Source: AC-32 sp963755635
GTDB taxonomy: Bacteria; Actinomycetota; Thermoleophilia; Gaiellales; Gaiellaceae
DNA: 64,000 nt
Direction of reading: 5' to 3'
NCBI GenBank assembly: GCA_963755635.1
Contig: CAVWKS010000036.1
Location: 124,001 to 188,000, forward strand
Every line of letters starts with the position of its first letter. Positions within the stretch are counted from its first letter, which is position 1. Of this stretch, positions 32,773 through 41,090 are shown in pieces. The notes beneath the pieces were generated by a model. That model did no database searches and was not told the origin of the DNA. It saw only the letters and a program-made list of their open reading frames with translations. Made by a program: the position numbers and the translations under genes.

Positions 32773-34578
32773 TTGAGGGTCTGGCAGCCGGGCGGGCACC
32801 TGATGCGGGACCGAAGCGCGAGCGTGGAGGACTGGTCCTGGCGAAGCACCCGCCGGCGCCTCGGGACGTTGGTGCAGCTGACGCGCCGCTACCGGGCCCG
32901 CACGGCGCTCTCCGTCGTCGCCCTCCTGCTCGCGACGGCGACTGCGCTCGCGCCGCCGTTCCTCTCCAAGTACGCGATCGACGACGGCATCAAGCAGCAC
33001 GACCTGGCGAAGCTCTGGTGGATCGTCGGCGCGTTCCTGCTTGCCGGGCTCCTCAACTGGGGCCTGACCTACGCGCAGACCTACCTGACCGGCTGGGTCG
33101 GCGAGCGCATCCTGGCCGACCTGCGCAACCGGCTGTTCGACCACCTCCAGGGCCTCTCCCTGGGCTTCTTCGAGCGCAACCGCGCCGGCGTGATCATCAG
33201 CCGCCTGACGAACGACGTCGAGGCGATCGACCAGCTCGTCACCGACGGCGTCACGAGCCTCGTGCAGAACACGCTCACGCTGCTCGGCACGGCGATCCTG
33301 CTCTTCGTCCTGGACTGGCGGCTGGCCCTCGCCACGCTGCTCGTGATCCCCTTCATGAGCATCGCGACGGTGATCTTCCGCAAGCGCTCGGCTCGCGCCT
33401 ACGCCGCCGTGCGCGAGCGGCTCGGGCTCGTGACGGCCACCCTCGCCGAGGACATCGCCGGGATGCGCGTCGTCCACGCCTTCACGCGCGAACGCGCGAG
33501 CATGCGCAACTTCCGCGAGGTGACCGAGCGCTATCGCGACTCGAACATGGAGACGGTCGTTCTCAACGGGATCTACTTCCCGTTCGTAGACCTGCTCTCC
33601 TCGATCGCGCTCGCGGTGGTGCTCGGGTACGGCGGCCACCTCTACTTCCAGGGCTCGGTCACGCTCGGCACGCTGTTCGCCTTCATGCTCTACGTGCAGA
33701 ACTTCTTCGACCCCGTGCAGCAGCTCTCGCAGCTGTACGGGACGTTCCTCTCGGCCACGGCGGCGCTCGACAAGATCGTGGACGTGCTCGACCAGAAACC
33801 CGAGGTCGTCGACGGTCCGGATCAGCTCGAGCTGCCGCACGTCGAAGGGCGGGTCCGGTTCGAGAACGTCCACTTCGGTTACGGCAACGGCCCCGAGGTC
33901 TTGCACGGGCTCGACCTCGACGTGCCCGCCGGGACGACGGTCGCGCTCGTCGGCCACACCGGCGCCGGCAAGTCGACGATCGCGAAGCTGCTCGCGCGCT
34001 TCTACGACCCGCGCGAGGGCCGGATCACGATCGACGGCTACGACCTGCGCGACGTCTCCCAGGCCTCGCTCCGCCACCAGCTCGGCATCGTCCCGCAAGA
34101 GGGCTTCCTCTTCGCCGGCACGGTGTCCGAGAACATCGCGTTCGGCCGCCCGGATGCGGCTCCCGAGGAGATCGTCCGCGCGGCCGAGACGATCGGCGCC
34201 CACGACTTCATCCTGCGGCTCGAGAACGGCTACGAGACACAGCTCCAGGAGCGCGGCACCCGCCTATCGCTCGGGCAGCGCCAGCTCGTGGCGCTCGCGC
34301 GCGCCCTGCTCGCCGACCCTCGCATCCTGATCCTCGACGAGGCGACCTCCTCGGTCGACATCGGCACCGAACGGAAGATCGAGCGTGCGCTCCGGACCCT
34401 CCTCTCGGGCCGCACCGCCTTCGTGATCGCGCACCGCCTCTCGACGATCCGCGACGCCGACCTGATCGTCGTCCTCGAGCACGGCCGCATCGTCGAGCAG
34501 GGCTCGCACGACGAGCTCCTCCGCCGCCAGGGCCTCTACACCTCCCTGTACGGCGACTGGGCCGCCGACGTCGCGTAA
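32773..34578 (+). CDS. ABC exporter half-transporter, consensus-site subunit
   Basis: 601 residues with the same membrane-ATPase layout as its partner. Walker A GHTGAGKST (about 393) and Walker B LILDEATSSVD with the catalytic Glu are intact. The signature is LSLGQRQ instead of LSGGQ, so the ATP site closed by this signature should be the non-hydrolysing one. TTG start, supported by GGGGAGG ending 5 nt upstream; an ATG 30 nt downstream is an alternative. Works with the preceding gene as a heterodimer in the cytoplasmic membrane. Confidence 0.92.
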   Translation: MRVWQPGGHLMRDRSASVEDWSWRSTRRRLGTLVQLTRRYRARTALSVVALLLATATALAPPFLSKYAIDDGIKQHDLAKLWWIVGAFLLAGLLNWGLTYAQTYLTGWVGERILADLRNRLFDHLQGLSLGFFERNRAGVIISRLTNDVEAIDQLVTDGVTSLVQNTLTLLGTAILLFVLDWRLALATLLVIPFMSIATVIFRKRSARAYAAVRERLGLVTATLAEDIAGMRVVHAFTRERASMRNFREVTERYRDSNMETVVLNGIYFPFVDLLSSIALAVVLGYGGHLYFQGSVTLGTLFAFMLYVQNFFDPVQQLSQLYGTFLSATAALDKIVDVLDQKPEVVDGPDQLELPHVEGRVRFENVHFGYGNGPEVLHGLDLDVPAGTTVALVGHTGAGKSTIAKLLARFYDPREGRITIDGYDLRDVSQASLRHQLGIVPQEGFLFAGTVSENIAFGRPDAAPEEIVRAAETIGAHDFILRLENGYETQLQERGTRLSLGQRQLVALARALLADPRILILDEATSSVDIGTERKIERALRTLLSGRTAFVIAHRLSTIRDADLIVVLEHGRIVEQGSHDELLRRQGLYTSLYGDWAADVA

Positions 34579-34609
34579 GCCCGGCCTCACAACGTCACAA
34601 AGTGCGCCG

Positions 34610-34630
34610 ATTCCGCGACAGAAGCGGGAT
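34610..34630 (+). terminator. Weak hairpin after the ABC exporter genes
   Basis: ATTCCGC pairs with GCGGGAT (one G-T pair) and is followed by TTTC. It lies 30 nt past the exporter stop. Short T run, so low confidence. Confidence 0.25.
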
Positions 34631-34676
34631 TTCACTGTAACGAGGGATCCGGTAGAGGCGGCTCTGACCCGATCGT

Positions 34677-35387
34677 TTGGGGGCGGTGTTCCTCTCGCGT
34701 GCCCAGCGCGCGAGGACGCTAGCTGCGGCTTTTACGACTACTGCGGTTTTTGCGGCTTTAGCGTGCGCTGTTGCGGCGTCCTCTGCCCTTGCCTGTTCAG
34801 GCGGCTATACGTATGCCGGCCTGTACACCAACCGACCCGTCGCGGGGGTCGCGGCCACGGTGAGCATGCTCTCGGCGCCGACGGTCGACAGCGGTCCGGG
34901 CGGCCACGTCGCGGCCTGGGTCGGCGTCGGCGGGGCCGGAATGGGCCCCGGCGGCACTGACGAGTGGCTGCAGGTCGGCCTCGCGTCGTTCGACCGCCCG
35001 GACGGGCGTCTCTACTTCGAGCTCGCTCTGCCCCACAAGAAACCGGTGTTCACAGAGCTTGCCTCCGGGATCCAGCCCGGCGAGTCGCTGCGGGTGGCCG
35101 TGATGGAGCTCCCGTTCGACCCGAACAAGTGGATCGTGATCACCCCCAAGGGAATCGAGGGCCCCTTCTACCTGCCGGGCAGCCACGGAAAGTGGTCGCC
35201 GGTCGCCACCGGCGAGAGCTGGGCCCACGGCGGTTCGCTCTGCAACACGTATGCCTATCGCTTCGACAGCGTCGAGCTCGCGAGCAAGCGTGGCTGGCGG
35301 CATCTCCACCATGGCCTGAAGCTGCAGGACCGTGGCTCGCGGGTCCACCTGATCTCGCCGTACGCCTTCAGCGCGACCACTACCTGA
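34677..35387 (+). CDS. Secreted eqolisin (peptidase G1)-like protein, copy 1
   Basis: 236 residues with a signal peptide ending near 40. The mature part aligns by eye with fungal glutamic peptidases: AAWVGVGG (79-86) then EWLQVGLASF, whose Gln99 matches the catalytic Gln. A LYFELALPHKKPVFTEL strand pair and GIQPGESLRVAV follow, then SPVATGES with Glu180 near the catalytic Glu position. Two Cys (40, 189) could form a disulfide. Proteolytic activity is untested, and a carbohydrate- or lipid-binding lectin-like fold is an alternative. Start TTG 34677, or GTG 34686. A paralogue follows in tandem. Confidence 0.7.
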   Translation: MGAVFLSRAQRARTLAAAFTTTAVFAALACAVAASSALACSGGYTYAGLYTNRPVAGVAATVSMLSAPTVDSGPGGHVAAWVGVGGAGMGPGGTDEWLQVGLASFDRPDGRLYFELALPHKKPVFTELASGIQPGESLRVAVMELPFDPNKWIVITPKGIEGPFYLPGSHGKWSPVATGESWAHGGSLCNTYAYRFDSVELASKRGWRHLHHGLKLQDRGSRVHLISPYAFSATTT

Positions 35388-35434
35388 GTCCTTAACAAAG
35401 CGTTACGGGGGAATCCGGGCCGCCGCCCCGGTCC

Positions 35435-35476
35435 GTACTCCGAGGAAACGCTACGTACACGCTTTCTGCGGAGTAC
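35435..35476 (+). other. Hairpin between the eqolisin-like paralogues
   Basis: GTACTCCG (35435-35442) is repeated inverted at 35469-35476, with GGAAA/TTTCT extending the stem towards a TACGTA-containing loop. It lies 18 nt before the second paralogue. It may be a terminator, an mRNA stabiliser or an operator. Confidence 0.4.
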
Positions 35477-35493
35477 GACGCTCGATTCCTCCA

Positions 35494-36195
35494 ATGCCCC
35501 GCGCTCGCATCGCCCAGCTTGCGGGGGCGCTCCTCCTGGCCCTCGCCTGCGCCTGTTCGGCGCCTTCCGCCGTGTCGTCCGCCGCCGCGCGCGGGTGCCC
35601 GCCGGGGTACGCCTACGCCGGCCTCTACGCGACGAAGCCGGTGGCCGGCGTGGCCGCCTCGCTGACGATGCTCGACCAGCCGACGGTGGACGGCGGACAC
35701 GTCGCCGCGTGGGTCGGGGTCGGCGGCGCCGGCGAGGGCCCGCACAACACCGACGAGTGGCTCCAGGTCGGTCTCGCGTCGTTCGACCAGCCGCAAGGCC
35801 GCCTCTACTACGAGCTGACGCTGCCCCACAAGAAGCCGAAGTTCGTCCAGCTGGCGGACGGGATCGAGCCCGGCCAGGTCGTGCGCGTGGCGGTGCTCGA
35901 GCTGCCGTTCCACCCGAACGACTGGGTCGTCGTCACGCCACAGGGGATCGCCGGCCCCTTCCATCTGCCCCGCAGCCACGGCCGCTGGGGGCCCGTCGCG
36001 ACCGGCGAGAGCTGGGCGAGGCCGGGCGGCTTCTGCAACTCGTACGACTACCGCTTCGGCGGCGTCCAGTCGGCGGCCGCCGGCGACTGGCACCAGCTCG
36101 CGCACACCCGGAAACTGCAGGATCCCGGCTGGGTCGTGCGGCGTGAGTCTCGCTCGTCCTTCCGCGCCGCGGCCGCGGGAATCGGTTCAAGTTGA
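35494..36195 (+). CDS. Secreted eqolisin (peptidase G1)-like protein, copy 2
   Basis: 233 residues, tandem duplicate of the gene in front; most of the mature domain is alignable without gaps. It keeps AAWVGVGGAGEG, EWLQVGLASF with the Gln, LYYELTLPHKKPKF and GPVATGESW with the Glu, plus a pair of Cys (CPPGYAYAG and GFCNSYDYRF). A signal peptide ends near residue 30 and contains ACACSAPS, not a good lipobox. Conservation of both catalytic-type residues in both copies suggests they matter. ATG start. Ends 5 nt before the convergent tRNA-Gln gene. Confidence 0.7.
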   Translation: MPRARIAQLAGALLLALACACSAPSAVSSAAARGCPPGYAYAGLYATKPVAGVAASLTMLDQPTVDGGHVAAWVGVGGAGEGPHNTDEWLQVGLASFDQPQGRLYYELTLPHKKPKFVQLADGIEPGQVVRVAVLELPFHPNDWVVVTPQGIAGPFHLPRSHGRWGPVATGESWARPGGFCNSYDYRFGGVQSAAAGDWHQLAHTRKLQDPGWVVRRESRSSFRAAAAGIGSS

Positions 36196-36200
36196 AGAGG

Positions 36201-36271
36201 CTGCGGGGCTAGGATTCGAACCTAGACTACTCGGTCCAGAGCCGAGCGTCCTACCATTAGACGACCCCGCA
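36201..36271 (-). tRNA. tRNA-Gln (CTG)
   Basis: Full cloverleaf on the minus strand: acceptor TGCGGGG/CCCCGCA, anticodon stem CTCGG/CCGAG around loop CTCTGGA giving anticodon CTG, T arm CTAGG-TTCGAAT-CCTAG, discriminator G. CCA is not encoded. Confidence 0.95.
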
Positions 36272-36292
36272 ACGTGCCGTTGCGGCCCGGGG

Positions 36293-36298
36293 ATTCTA
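36293..36298 (-). promoter_or_regulatory. -10 element of tRNA-Gln
   Basis: TAGAAT lies 21 nt before the mature tRNA-Gln 5' end. Its TAG is the stop codon of the small gene upstream on the same strand. Confidence 0.45.
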
Positions 36299-36538
36299 GC
36301 CCGATTGGGCGCGATCCCGGGAGCGGCGCTCCTCGACCGACTCGCCTTCCTGCGGCGCCCCGCCGGGGCCGCCCATGACGACACCCTCGTCCTCGACGAG
36401 CTCCCGCGGATCGGCTTTGCGGTACTCCTCGCTCTGGACGCCTCCGCGCGGATCGCCCTCGACGTCGAGCGCGTGTGGATCGCCTTCCTGCTTCGCCGCG
36501 CGGGCCGTCTCGCCCCGCTTTCGCCACCACCCGAGCAC
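36296..36538 (-). CDS. Small hydrophilic protein, unknown function
   Basis: 80 residues, GTG start, beginning MLGWWRKRGETARAAKQEGD, highly charged and without membrane segments. It fits the only free space between the two tRNA genes, ends in the -10 of tRNA-Gln, and has its own TAGTGT (36565-36570), the reverse face of the tRNA-Glu -10. Those two facts support it being real; no family is recognised. Confidence 0.5.
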   Translation of the reverse strand: MLGWWRKRGETARAAKQEGDPHALDVEGDPRGGVQSEEYRKADPRELVEDEGVVMGGPGGAPQEGESVEERRSRDRAQSG

Positions 36539-36563
36539 GAGCCGGTTCTGCCCACTTGCTCGC

Positions 36564-36570
36564 TACACTA
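36564..36570. promoter_or_regulatory. Shared symmetric -10, tRNA-Glu and small gene
   Basis: TACACTA reads TACACT on the plus strand, 16 nt before tRNA-Glu, and TAGTGT on the minus strand, upstream of the small hydrophilic gene. Confidence 0.45.
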
Positions 36571-36585
36571 AGCCTGCTCCGGCAC

Positions 36586-36658
36586 GGCGCATTCGTCTAG
36601 TGGCCTAGGACACCGCCCTCTCACGGCGGCGGCACGGGTTCGAATCCCGTATGCGCCT
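36586..36658 (+). tRNA. tRNA-Glu (CTC)
   Basis: Acceptor GGCGCAT/ATGCGCC, D arm with TAGTGGCCTAGGA, anticodon stem CCGCC/GGCGG around CTCTCAC giving anticodon CTC, T arm ACGGG-TTCGAAT-CCCGT. The base after the acceptor stem is T, unusual as a discriminator. CCA not encoded. Confidence 0.95.
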
Positions 36659-36676
36659 CCTCACCATGACCTCGCC

Positions 36677-37105
36677 ATGAACGCAACCGTCCTGCTCGCC
36701 AACTTCGCGAAGATCGCCGACGGGATGCTCGACGTGCAGCAGGGCGGCTGGACGCAGATCGGCCCCGGCCCGGTCTCGTTCTTCGTCGCGGGGCTCGTCT
36801 CGTGCGAGTGGCACGAGACGAACCAGAAGCACGAGCTCAAGCTCGAGCTGCTCGACGCCGACGGCGGCCCGGTGCCACACCCGGAGAACGGCCAGCCGGT
36901 CGCGACCTCGGCGACCTTCGAGGCCGGCCGCCCGCCCGGCCTGAAGCCGGGCGCGATGGTGCACATGCCGCTCGCGGTCCCGTTCGGCATCTTCGAGCTG
37001 ACGCCGGGCGAGTCGTACGAGGTCCGACTGTCACTCGACTCGGAGAGCCGCGACGAGTGGCGGCTCCCGTTCGTGATCCGGGAAGCCCCGGCTCCCCAGT
37101 CCTAG
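36677..37105 (+). CDS. DUF6941-like protein
   Basis: 142 residues, soluble beta-rich protein of unknown function. The start TVLLANFAKIADGMLDVQQGGWTQIGPGP resembles the DUF6941 family, where A-[DN]-[FY]-A-x-x-x-x-G-K/M-L-[DN]-V and an aromatic GGW are conserved. No catalytic residues are evident. It starts 19 nt after tRNA-Glu. Its TAG stop shares a CTAG palindrome with the stop of the convergent peptidase gene. Confidence 0.65.
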   Translation: MNATVLLANFAKIADGMLDVQQGGWTQIGPGPVSFFVAGLVSCEWHETNQKHELKLELLDADGGPVPHPENGQPVATSATFEAGRPPGLKPGAMVHMPLAVPFGIFELTPGESYEVRLSLDSESRDEWRLPFVIREAPAPQS

Positions 37106-38613
37106 GCGCCGAGCTCGGCCACGAGTGGGCCGGTGTCGAGCGGGTCGAAGCCGATCCGCGCGGCGATCTCCTCGCTCGACGGCTTCGTCCCCTCGGCGAA
37201 CAGCGCGCGTAGCCGCTCGCCCGTGTCGCTGCTGGCCCACCACTCAGGGCCGATCTCGCGCTCGAGGTACGAGCGCAGCTGTGCCGAGCGGATCCAGGCG
37301 CGGAGGTAGTCGGCCGAGTAGAAGCCCGCGTCCATGTCCGCGAGGTAGCCGTCCGAGCGGTAGCGGACGCTGGTCGCCTCGGTCAGCCGCTCCTCGTAGC
37401 CGCCGGGCGTGCCGCCGTCGTCGTTGAAGCGCCCCCAGAACTCGAGCTCGAACTGGAACTTCGCCGTGTAGCGCCTGAAGAGCAGCGCCTCCATGAACGT
37501 CGTCGCCTCGGCGTTCGTCGCGGCGTCCTCGTCGGAGAGATCGAAGTAATGCGCGTGCCACGCCGGCTCGCGGGAGATCGCCTCGACGATGTACGAGTAG
37601 ATCTCGGTCAGCGCATGGTCGCGCGAGATGTTGCGGAACGTGTACGGCAGGGCCGGGTCGCAGCCCGCGTAGTGCAGCGCGTGGCCGGCCTCGTGCAGGA
37701 ACGCCTGGTAGTCGTGCAGGCCGCCCTGCGCGCGGGTGATCAGGTGGACGATCTTCGGCGGGTCCGACGGGATCACGCAGGCCCGAGGCGACTTCTGCGG
37801 CCGGTCGTCGAGGTCGAGCTTGATGTTCGGCTCCGAGTCGAGGTCGAAGCCGAGCTTCGCGAGCGTGTCCATGCAGACCGGGACCGCCTGCTCCTTCGTG
37901 TAGATGCTGTCGAGCGGCGAGAGCCGGCGCATGAAGGCGACGTGGTGCGAGCTCGGGGGCGAGCCGCGCTCCGGCCCGAGCAGCCGCTCGAACCAGCGGT
38001 CGCGTAGCTCTTCGTAGGCCGCTCTCGCGGCGTCGCTCGCCTGCGCGAGGGCGCGCTCGAGCTCGCGGAGCGAGATGCCCTTCTCCTCCTCGATCCGCTT
38101 GATCGGATCGTCGGCTCCGGTGATCTCGGCCTCGAGGCTCTCCCCCTCGCGCATCACATCGAGGCGCTCGTCGTTGAAACCGGCCGAGACGTCCGCGCTG
38201 CGCTCGCCGAGCTCCTCGCGCCCCGCGTAGGAGTCGAGCACCGCGAGCCGCGCCTGCGCGCTCCTGAGCGGGAGCTCCTCGCCCTCGAACTCGACCCGCG
38301 CGGCCAGGATCGCGTTCTCGAGCGCGTCCTCGCGTTCGGCCAGCGCGCCGGTGATCAGGCCCGCTTCGCAAGTCTTGCCGAGCCGGTAGAGCCGCTCGCG
38401 GTCCTCGCCGGCCGGCGCCTCCGCGTGGGCCTCGTTCAAGGCGTCGAGCTGATCCCGTGTGAACAGATCCCGGTAGCGGGCGACGATCTCGGCGCGCTCG
38501 GAGATCTCTTTCTCGCCGACGCGCACGGCCCGGCCCTCCTCGGAGCGCTCGTACAGGTAGCGCTGCAGGCGGGATTCGTAGTCGGCTGGACGGAGAATTT
38601 CGGTGACGCTCAC
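37102..38613 (-). CDS. M3-like zinc metallopeptidase
   Basis: 503 residues, mostly helical. The zinc motif HEAGHALH lies near residue 305 in FLHEAGHALHYAG, and a downstream Glu (TEIYSYIVEAI) can act as third ligand, as in oligopeptidase F and thimet-like peptidases. Upstream PRACVIPSDPPKIVHL matches the strand that lines the active site of M3 enzymes. It probably degrades oligopeptides in the cytoplasm, since no signal peptide is present. GTG start close behind a promoter, with no Shine-Dalgarno. Confidence 0.8.
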   Translation of the reverse strand: MSVTEILRPADYESRLQRYLYERSEEGRAVRVGEKEISERAEIVARYRDLFTRDQLDALNEAHAEAPAGEDRERLYRLGKTCEAGLITGALAEREDALENAILAARVEFEGEELPLRSAQARLAVLDSYAGREELGERSADVSAGFNDERLDVMREGESLEAEITGADDPIKRIEEEKGISLRELERALAQASDAARAAYEELRDRWFERLLGPERGSPPSSHHVAFMRRLSPLDSIYTKEQAVPVCMDTLAKLGFDLDSEPNIKLDLDDRPQKSPRACVIPSDPPKIVHLITRAQGGLHDYQAFLHEAGHALHYAGCDPALPYTFRNISRDHALTEIYSYIVEAISREPAWHAHYFDLSDEDAATNAEATTFMEALLFRRYTAKFQFELEFWGRFNDDGGTPGGYEERLTEATSVRYRSDGYLADMDAGFYSADYLRAWIRSAQLRSYLEREIGPEWWASSDTGERLRALFAEGTKPSSEEIAARIGFDPLDTGPLVAELGA

Positions 38614-38634
38614 GGGGATAGAGCAATCTATCCG

Positions 38635-38664
38635 ACGCTACCCGTATCTGTTTCGGGGTCTCAA
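38635..38664 (-). promoter_or_regulatory. Sigma-70-like promoter of the M3 peptidase
   Basis: TTGAGA (38659-38664), an 18-bp spacer and TAGCGT (38635-38640), in an unusually AT-rich gap. It is one of the few promoters here with a recognisable -35. An alternative -10, TAGATT, lies in the GATAGATTGCTCTATC palindrome closer to the start. Confidence 0.45.
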
Positions 38665-38766
38665 ACGTTTATGATTCGAAAGTCGTATACAAATGCGCAG
38701 CTCTGGCCCAGCCGAACTCCTGCCGCGCCCGACGGCTCATTTCCGGCGCTTTGCCTGGCGTGAGTT

Positions 38767-40038
38767 TCAGCGGGCGCTCGACCCGCTCGGGCCGCCGCGG
38801 CCGCTGCCGCTGATGCGGGCGAGCGATTCCTCTTTGCCCAGCAGCTCGAGGCTCTCGAAGAGGCCGGGCGAGACGGGCGACCCCGTCACGGCCAGACGAA
38901 TCGGCTGAAACGCCTCGCGCGGCTTGAGCCCGAGCCGCTCCGCCAACTCGCGTAGGGCCGCCTCGATCCGGTCGGACTCGAACGGCTCCACGGCCTCGAG
39001 CGCCTCCGCGGCAGCCGGCAGGACAGCGCCGTCCGTTGCCGCAGCCTCCGGGCGCGCGAACAGGAAGCCGGCAAAGGCCGGGAACTCGCCCAGCTTCGCG
39101 ATCTTCTCCTGCACGAGCGGCGCCGCCCGGCGCACGAGCTCCTCGTCCCAGTCGTAGCCCTGCTCGCGCAGGTACGTGACCAGGCGGTCTGCATACTCGT
39201 CGAGCGGCAGCTCACGGAGATACACCCCGTTCAGCCAGTCGAGCTTCGCGTAGTCGAAGACGGCCGGGCTCGCGCCGACGCGCTCGAGGGTGAAGCGCTC
39301 GACGATCTCTTCGCGTGACATGACGGTCGTCTTGTCGTCGTAGCTCCAGCCGAGGAGCGCGAGGAAGTTGAAGAGCGCCTCCGGGATGTAGCCGTCGGCG
39401 CGGAAGTCCTCGACCGTCACGTCGCCATGGCGTTTCGAGAGCTTCCGTCCGTCCTCGCCGAGGATGTTCGCCAGATGGCCGTACGCGGGGAGCGGCGCGC
39501 CGAGCGCCTCGAGGATCCGGATCTGCTTCGGCGTGTTCGAGATGTGGTCCTCGCCGCGGAGGACGTGCGTGATGCCGTCCAGCCAGTCCTCGACCGGCGA
39601 GGCGAAGTTGTAGGTCGGCCGCCCGTCGCCGCGCACGAGCACGAGGTCCTCGAGCCGCTCGTTCGGAACCTCGATCCGGCCGCGGATCAAGTCCTCCCAG
39701 GCCGTGACGCCGTCGTCCGGCATGCGCATCCGGATTGCGCCCTCGTCCTCGTAGGCCTTGCCCTCGTCGAGCAGGCGCCGGGCCTCCTCGCGGCAGCGCT
39801 CCATGCGGTCGAGCTGGAACGTGAGCTCGCCGTCCCAGTCGAGCCCCAGCCAGCGGAGCGACTCCTGGATCTGCTCGGTCGCCTCGGCCACCTCGCGGCT
39901 CGTGTCGGTGTTCTCGATGCGCAGGAGGGACTCGCCACCCTCGTGCCGGGCGAAGAGCCAGTTGAAGAGCGCCGTGTGGACGTTCCCGATGGTGAGGAAG
40001 CCGGTCGGGCTGGGCGCGAAGCGGACGCGTACCGACAT
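38767..40038 (-). CDS. gltX: Glutamyl-tRNA synthetase with atypical HIGH motif
   Basis: 423-residue class I synthetase. The KMSKS loop is normal (RKLSKRHGD), as are FAPSPTG and GEDHISNTPKQI. The HIGH element, usually LHIGG or LHVGG, reads LTIGN, with Thr16 where the transition-state His belongs. The all-helical anticodon domain is complete, though at 423 residues the protein is slightly short. Whether it charges tRNA-Glu only or also tRNA-Gln cannot be told. ATG with TACGCT 6 nt upstream, sharing a symmetric -10 with the AlkZ-type gene. Confidence 0.93.
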   Translation of the reverse strand: MSVRVRFAPSPTGFLTIGNVHTALFNWLFARHEGGESLLRIENTDTSREVAEATEQIQESLRWLGLDWDGELTFQLDRMERCREEARRLLDEGKAYEDEGAIRMRMPDDGVTAWEDLIRGRIEVPNERLEDLVLVRGDGRPTYNFASPVEDWLDGITHVLRGEDHISNTPKQIRILEALGAPLPAYGHLANILGEDGRKLSKRHGDVTVEDFRADGYIPEALFNFLALLGWSYDDKTTVMSREEIVERFTLERVGASPAVFDYAKLDWLNGVYLRELPLDEYADRLVTYLREQGYDWDEELVRRAAPLVQEKIAKLGEFPAFAGFLFARPEAAATDGAVLPAAAEALEAVEPFESDRIEAALRELAERLGLKPREAFQPIRLAVTGSPVSPGLFESLELLGKEESLARISGSGRGGPSGSSAR

Positions 40039-40043
40039 GCCAT

Positions 40044-40050
40044 TAGCGTA
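40044..40050. promoter_or_regulatory. Shared symmetric -10 of a divergent gene pair
   Basis: TAGCGTA reads TAGCGT on the plus strand and TACGCT on the minus strand, each exactly 6 nt from a start codon (GTG 40056 and ATG 40038). The gap is 17 bp. Confidence 0.6.
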
Positions 40051-40055
40051 ACGGC

Positions 40056-41090
40056 GTGTCAGAACGTGTCCTGACCCAGCGCGAGCTGAACCGCACCACG
40101 CTGCTTCGCCAGCTCCTGCTCCGGCGCGAGCGGCTCTCTCCGGTTCGGGCGATCGAGCGCCTGGCCGGGCTGCAGGGGCAGCTGGCCTCGTCGCCGTACC
40201 TGGCGCTCTGGGCGCGAGTCGACGGCTTCGAGCGGCCGGCGCTCGAGCGTGCGTTGAAGCAGCGCCGCGTCGTCAAGGCGCTCCTGATGCGGGCGACGAT
40301 GCACCTGGTCTCGGCGCGCGATCTCCCCTACTTCGACGCCGCCGTGCGCGAGACGCGGACACAGGTACGGGCACGAGGAACGGCGCGGCCTCCGGATGAG
40401 CTCGTCGAGCGGGCGGTCGAGCTGACGCGCGAGCAGCCGCGAACGCGCGCGGAGCTGATGGAGGCGCTCGGGCTCGACCCGCGGACGCAGGATCCGTACG
40501 AGATCCGAAAGTACTACTGGGTCGTCGCACTCGCGCGGCTCGAGCAGACGCCCGAGTGCGCGTTCTACGGCTTCCGCGGCTCGCCGCGCTTCGAGCCGGC
40601 GGACCACGAGCACCCGCCGTTCGCCGAGGGCGCCGCCTACACGATCAAGCACTACCTCGCAGCCTTCGGGCCGGCCACGCGCGCGGACGTCTCGCAGTGG
40701 AGCGGCGTGCCGATCCGCGATCTCGCTCCCGGCTTCGAGGCGCTCCGCCTGCGCACCTTCCGCGACGAGCGGGGGCGCGAGCTGCTCGACCTCCCGCGCG
40801 CCCCGCTCGCGCCGGCCGACGCGCCCGCCCCGCCGCGGCTGCTACCCCGCTGGGACGAGCTGCTGCTGGCGCACAAGGACCGCACGCGCGTGCTTCCCGA
40901 CGAGCACCGCAAGACGGTGATCCACAAGAACGGCGACGTCCAGCAGACGTTCCTGGTCGACGGCGTGGTCGCCGGCCTCTGGCGCCGCGAGGGCGACCGG
41001 ATCGCGCTCGAGCCGTTCGCGCCGCTCCCCCGGGCCGCGAGGCGCGAGCTCGAGGACGAGGCCGCGCGGCTCCGCGCCTGGCTCGGCTAG
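40056..41090 (+). CDS. AlkZ/YcaQ-type winged-helix DNA glycosylase
   Basis: 344 residues built from tandem winged-helix domains (HTH_42 family). Members such as AlkZ and YcaQ unhook interstrand crosslinks and excise bulky lesions. The catalytic QxQ motif is present as GLQGQ (near 38-42), and the C-terminal LLPRWDELLLAHKDRTRVLP and VDGVVAGLWRR signatures match. Next to nfo, it makes a small base-excision repair pair: glycosylase then AP endonuclease. GTG start; its TAG stop is part of the nfo -10. Confidence 0.85.
   Translation: MSERVLTQRELNRTTLLRQLLLRRERLSPVRAIERLAGLQGQLASSPYLALWARVDGFERPALERALKQRRVVKALLMRATMHLVSARDLPYFDAAVRETRTQVRARGTARPPDELVERAVELTREQPRTRAELMEALGLDPRTQDPYEIRKYYWVVALARLEQTPECAFYGFRGSPRFEPADHEHPPFAEGAAYTIKHYLAAFGPATRADVSQWSGVPIRDLAPGFEALRLRTFRDERGRELLDLPRAPLAPADAPAPPRLLPRWDELLLAHKDRTRVLPDEHRKTVIHKNGDVQQTFLVDGVVAGLWRREGDRIALEPFAPLPRAARRELEDEAARLRAWLG

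Noticed and set aside
34610..34630. Strong intrinsic terminator after the ABC genes
   Set aside because: The stem is only 7 bp with a G-T pair and the T run is three bases. Kept only as a weak candidate.
36222..36530. Alternative minus-strand frames between and across the tRNA genes
   Set aside because: They overlap tRNA-Gln or lack a credible start. Only the 80-residue frame fits between the two RNA genes.
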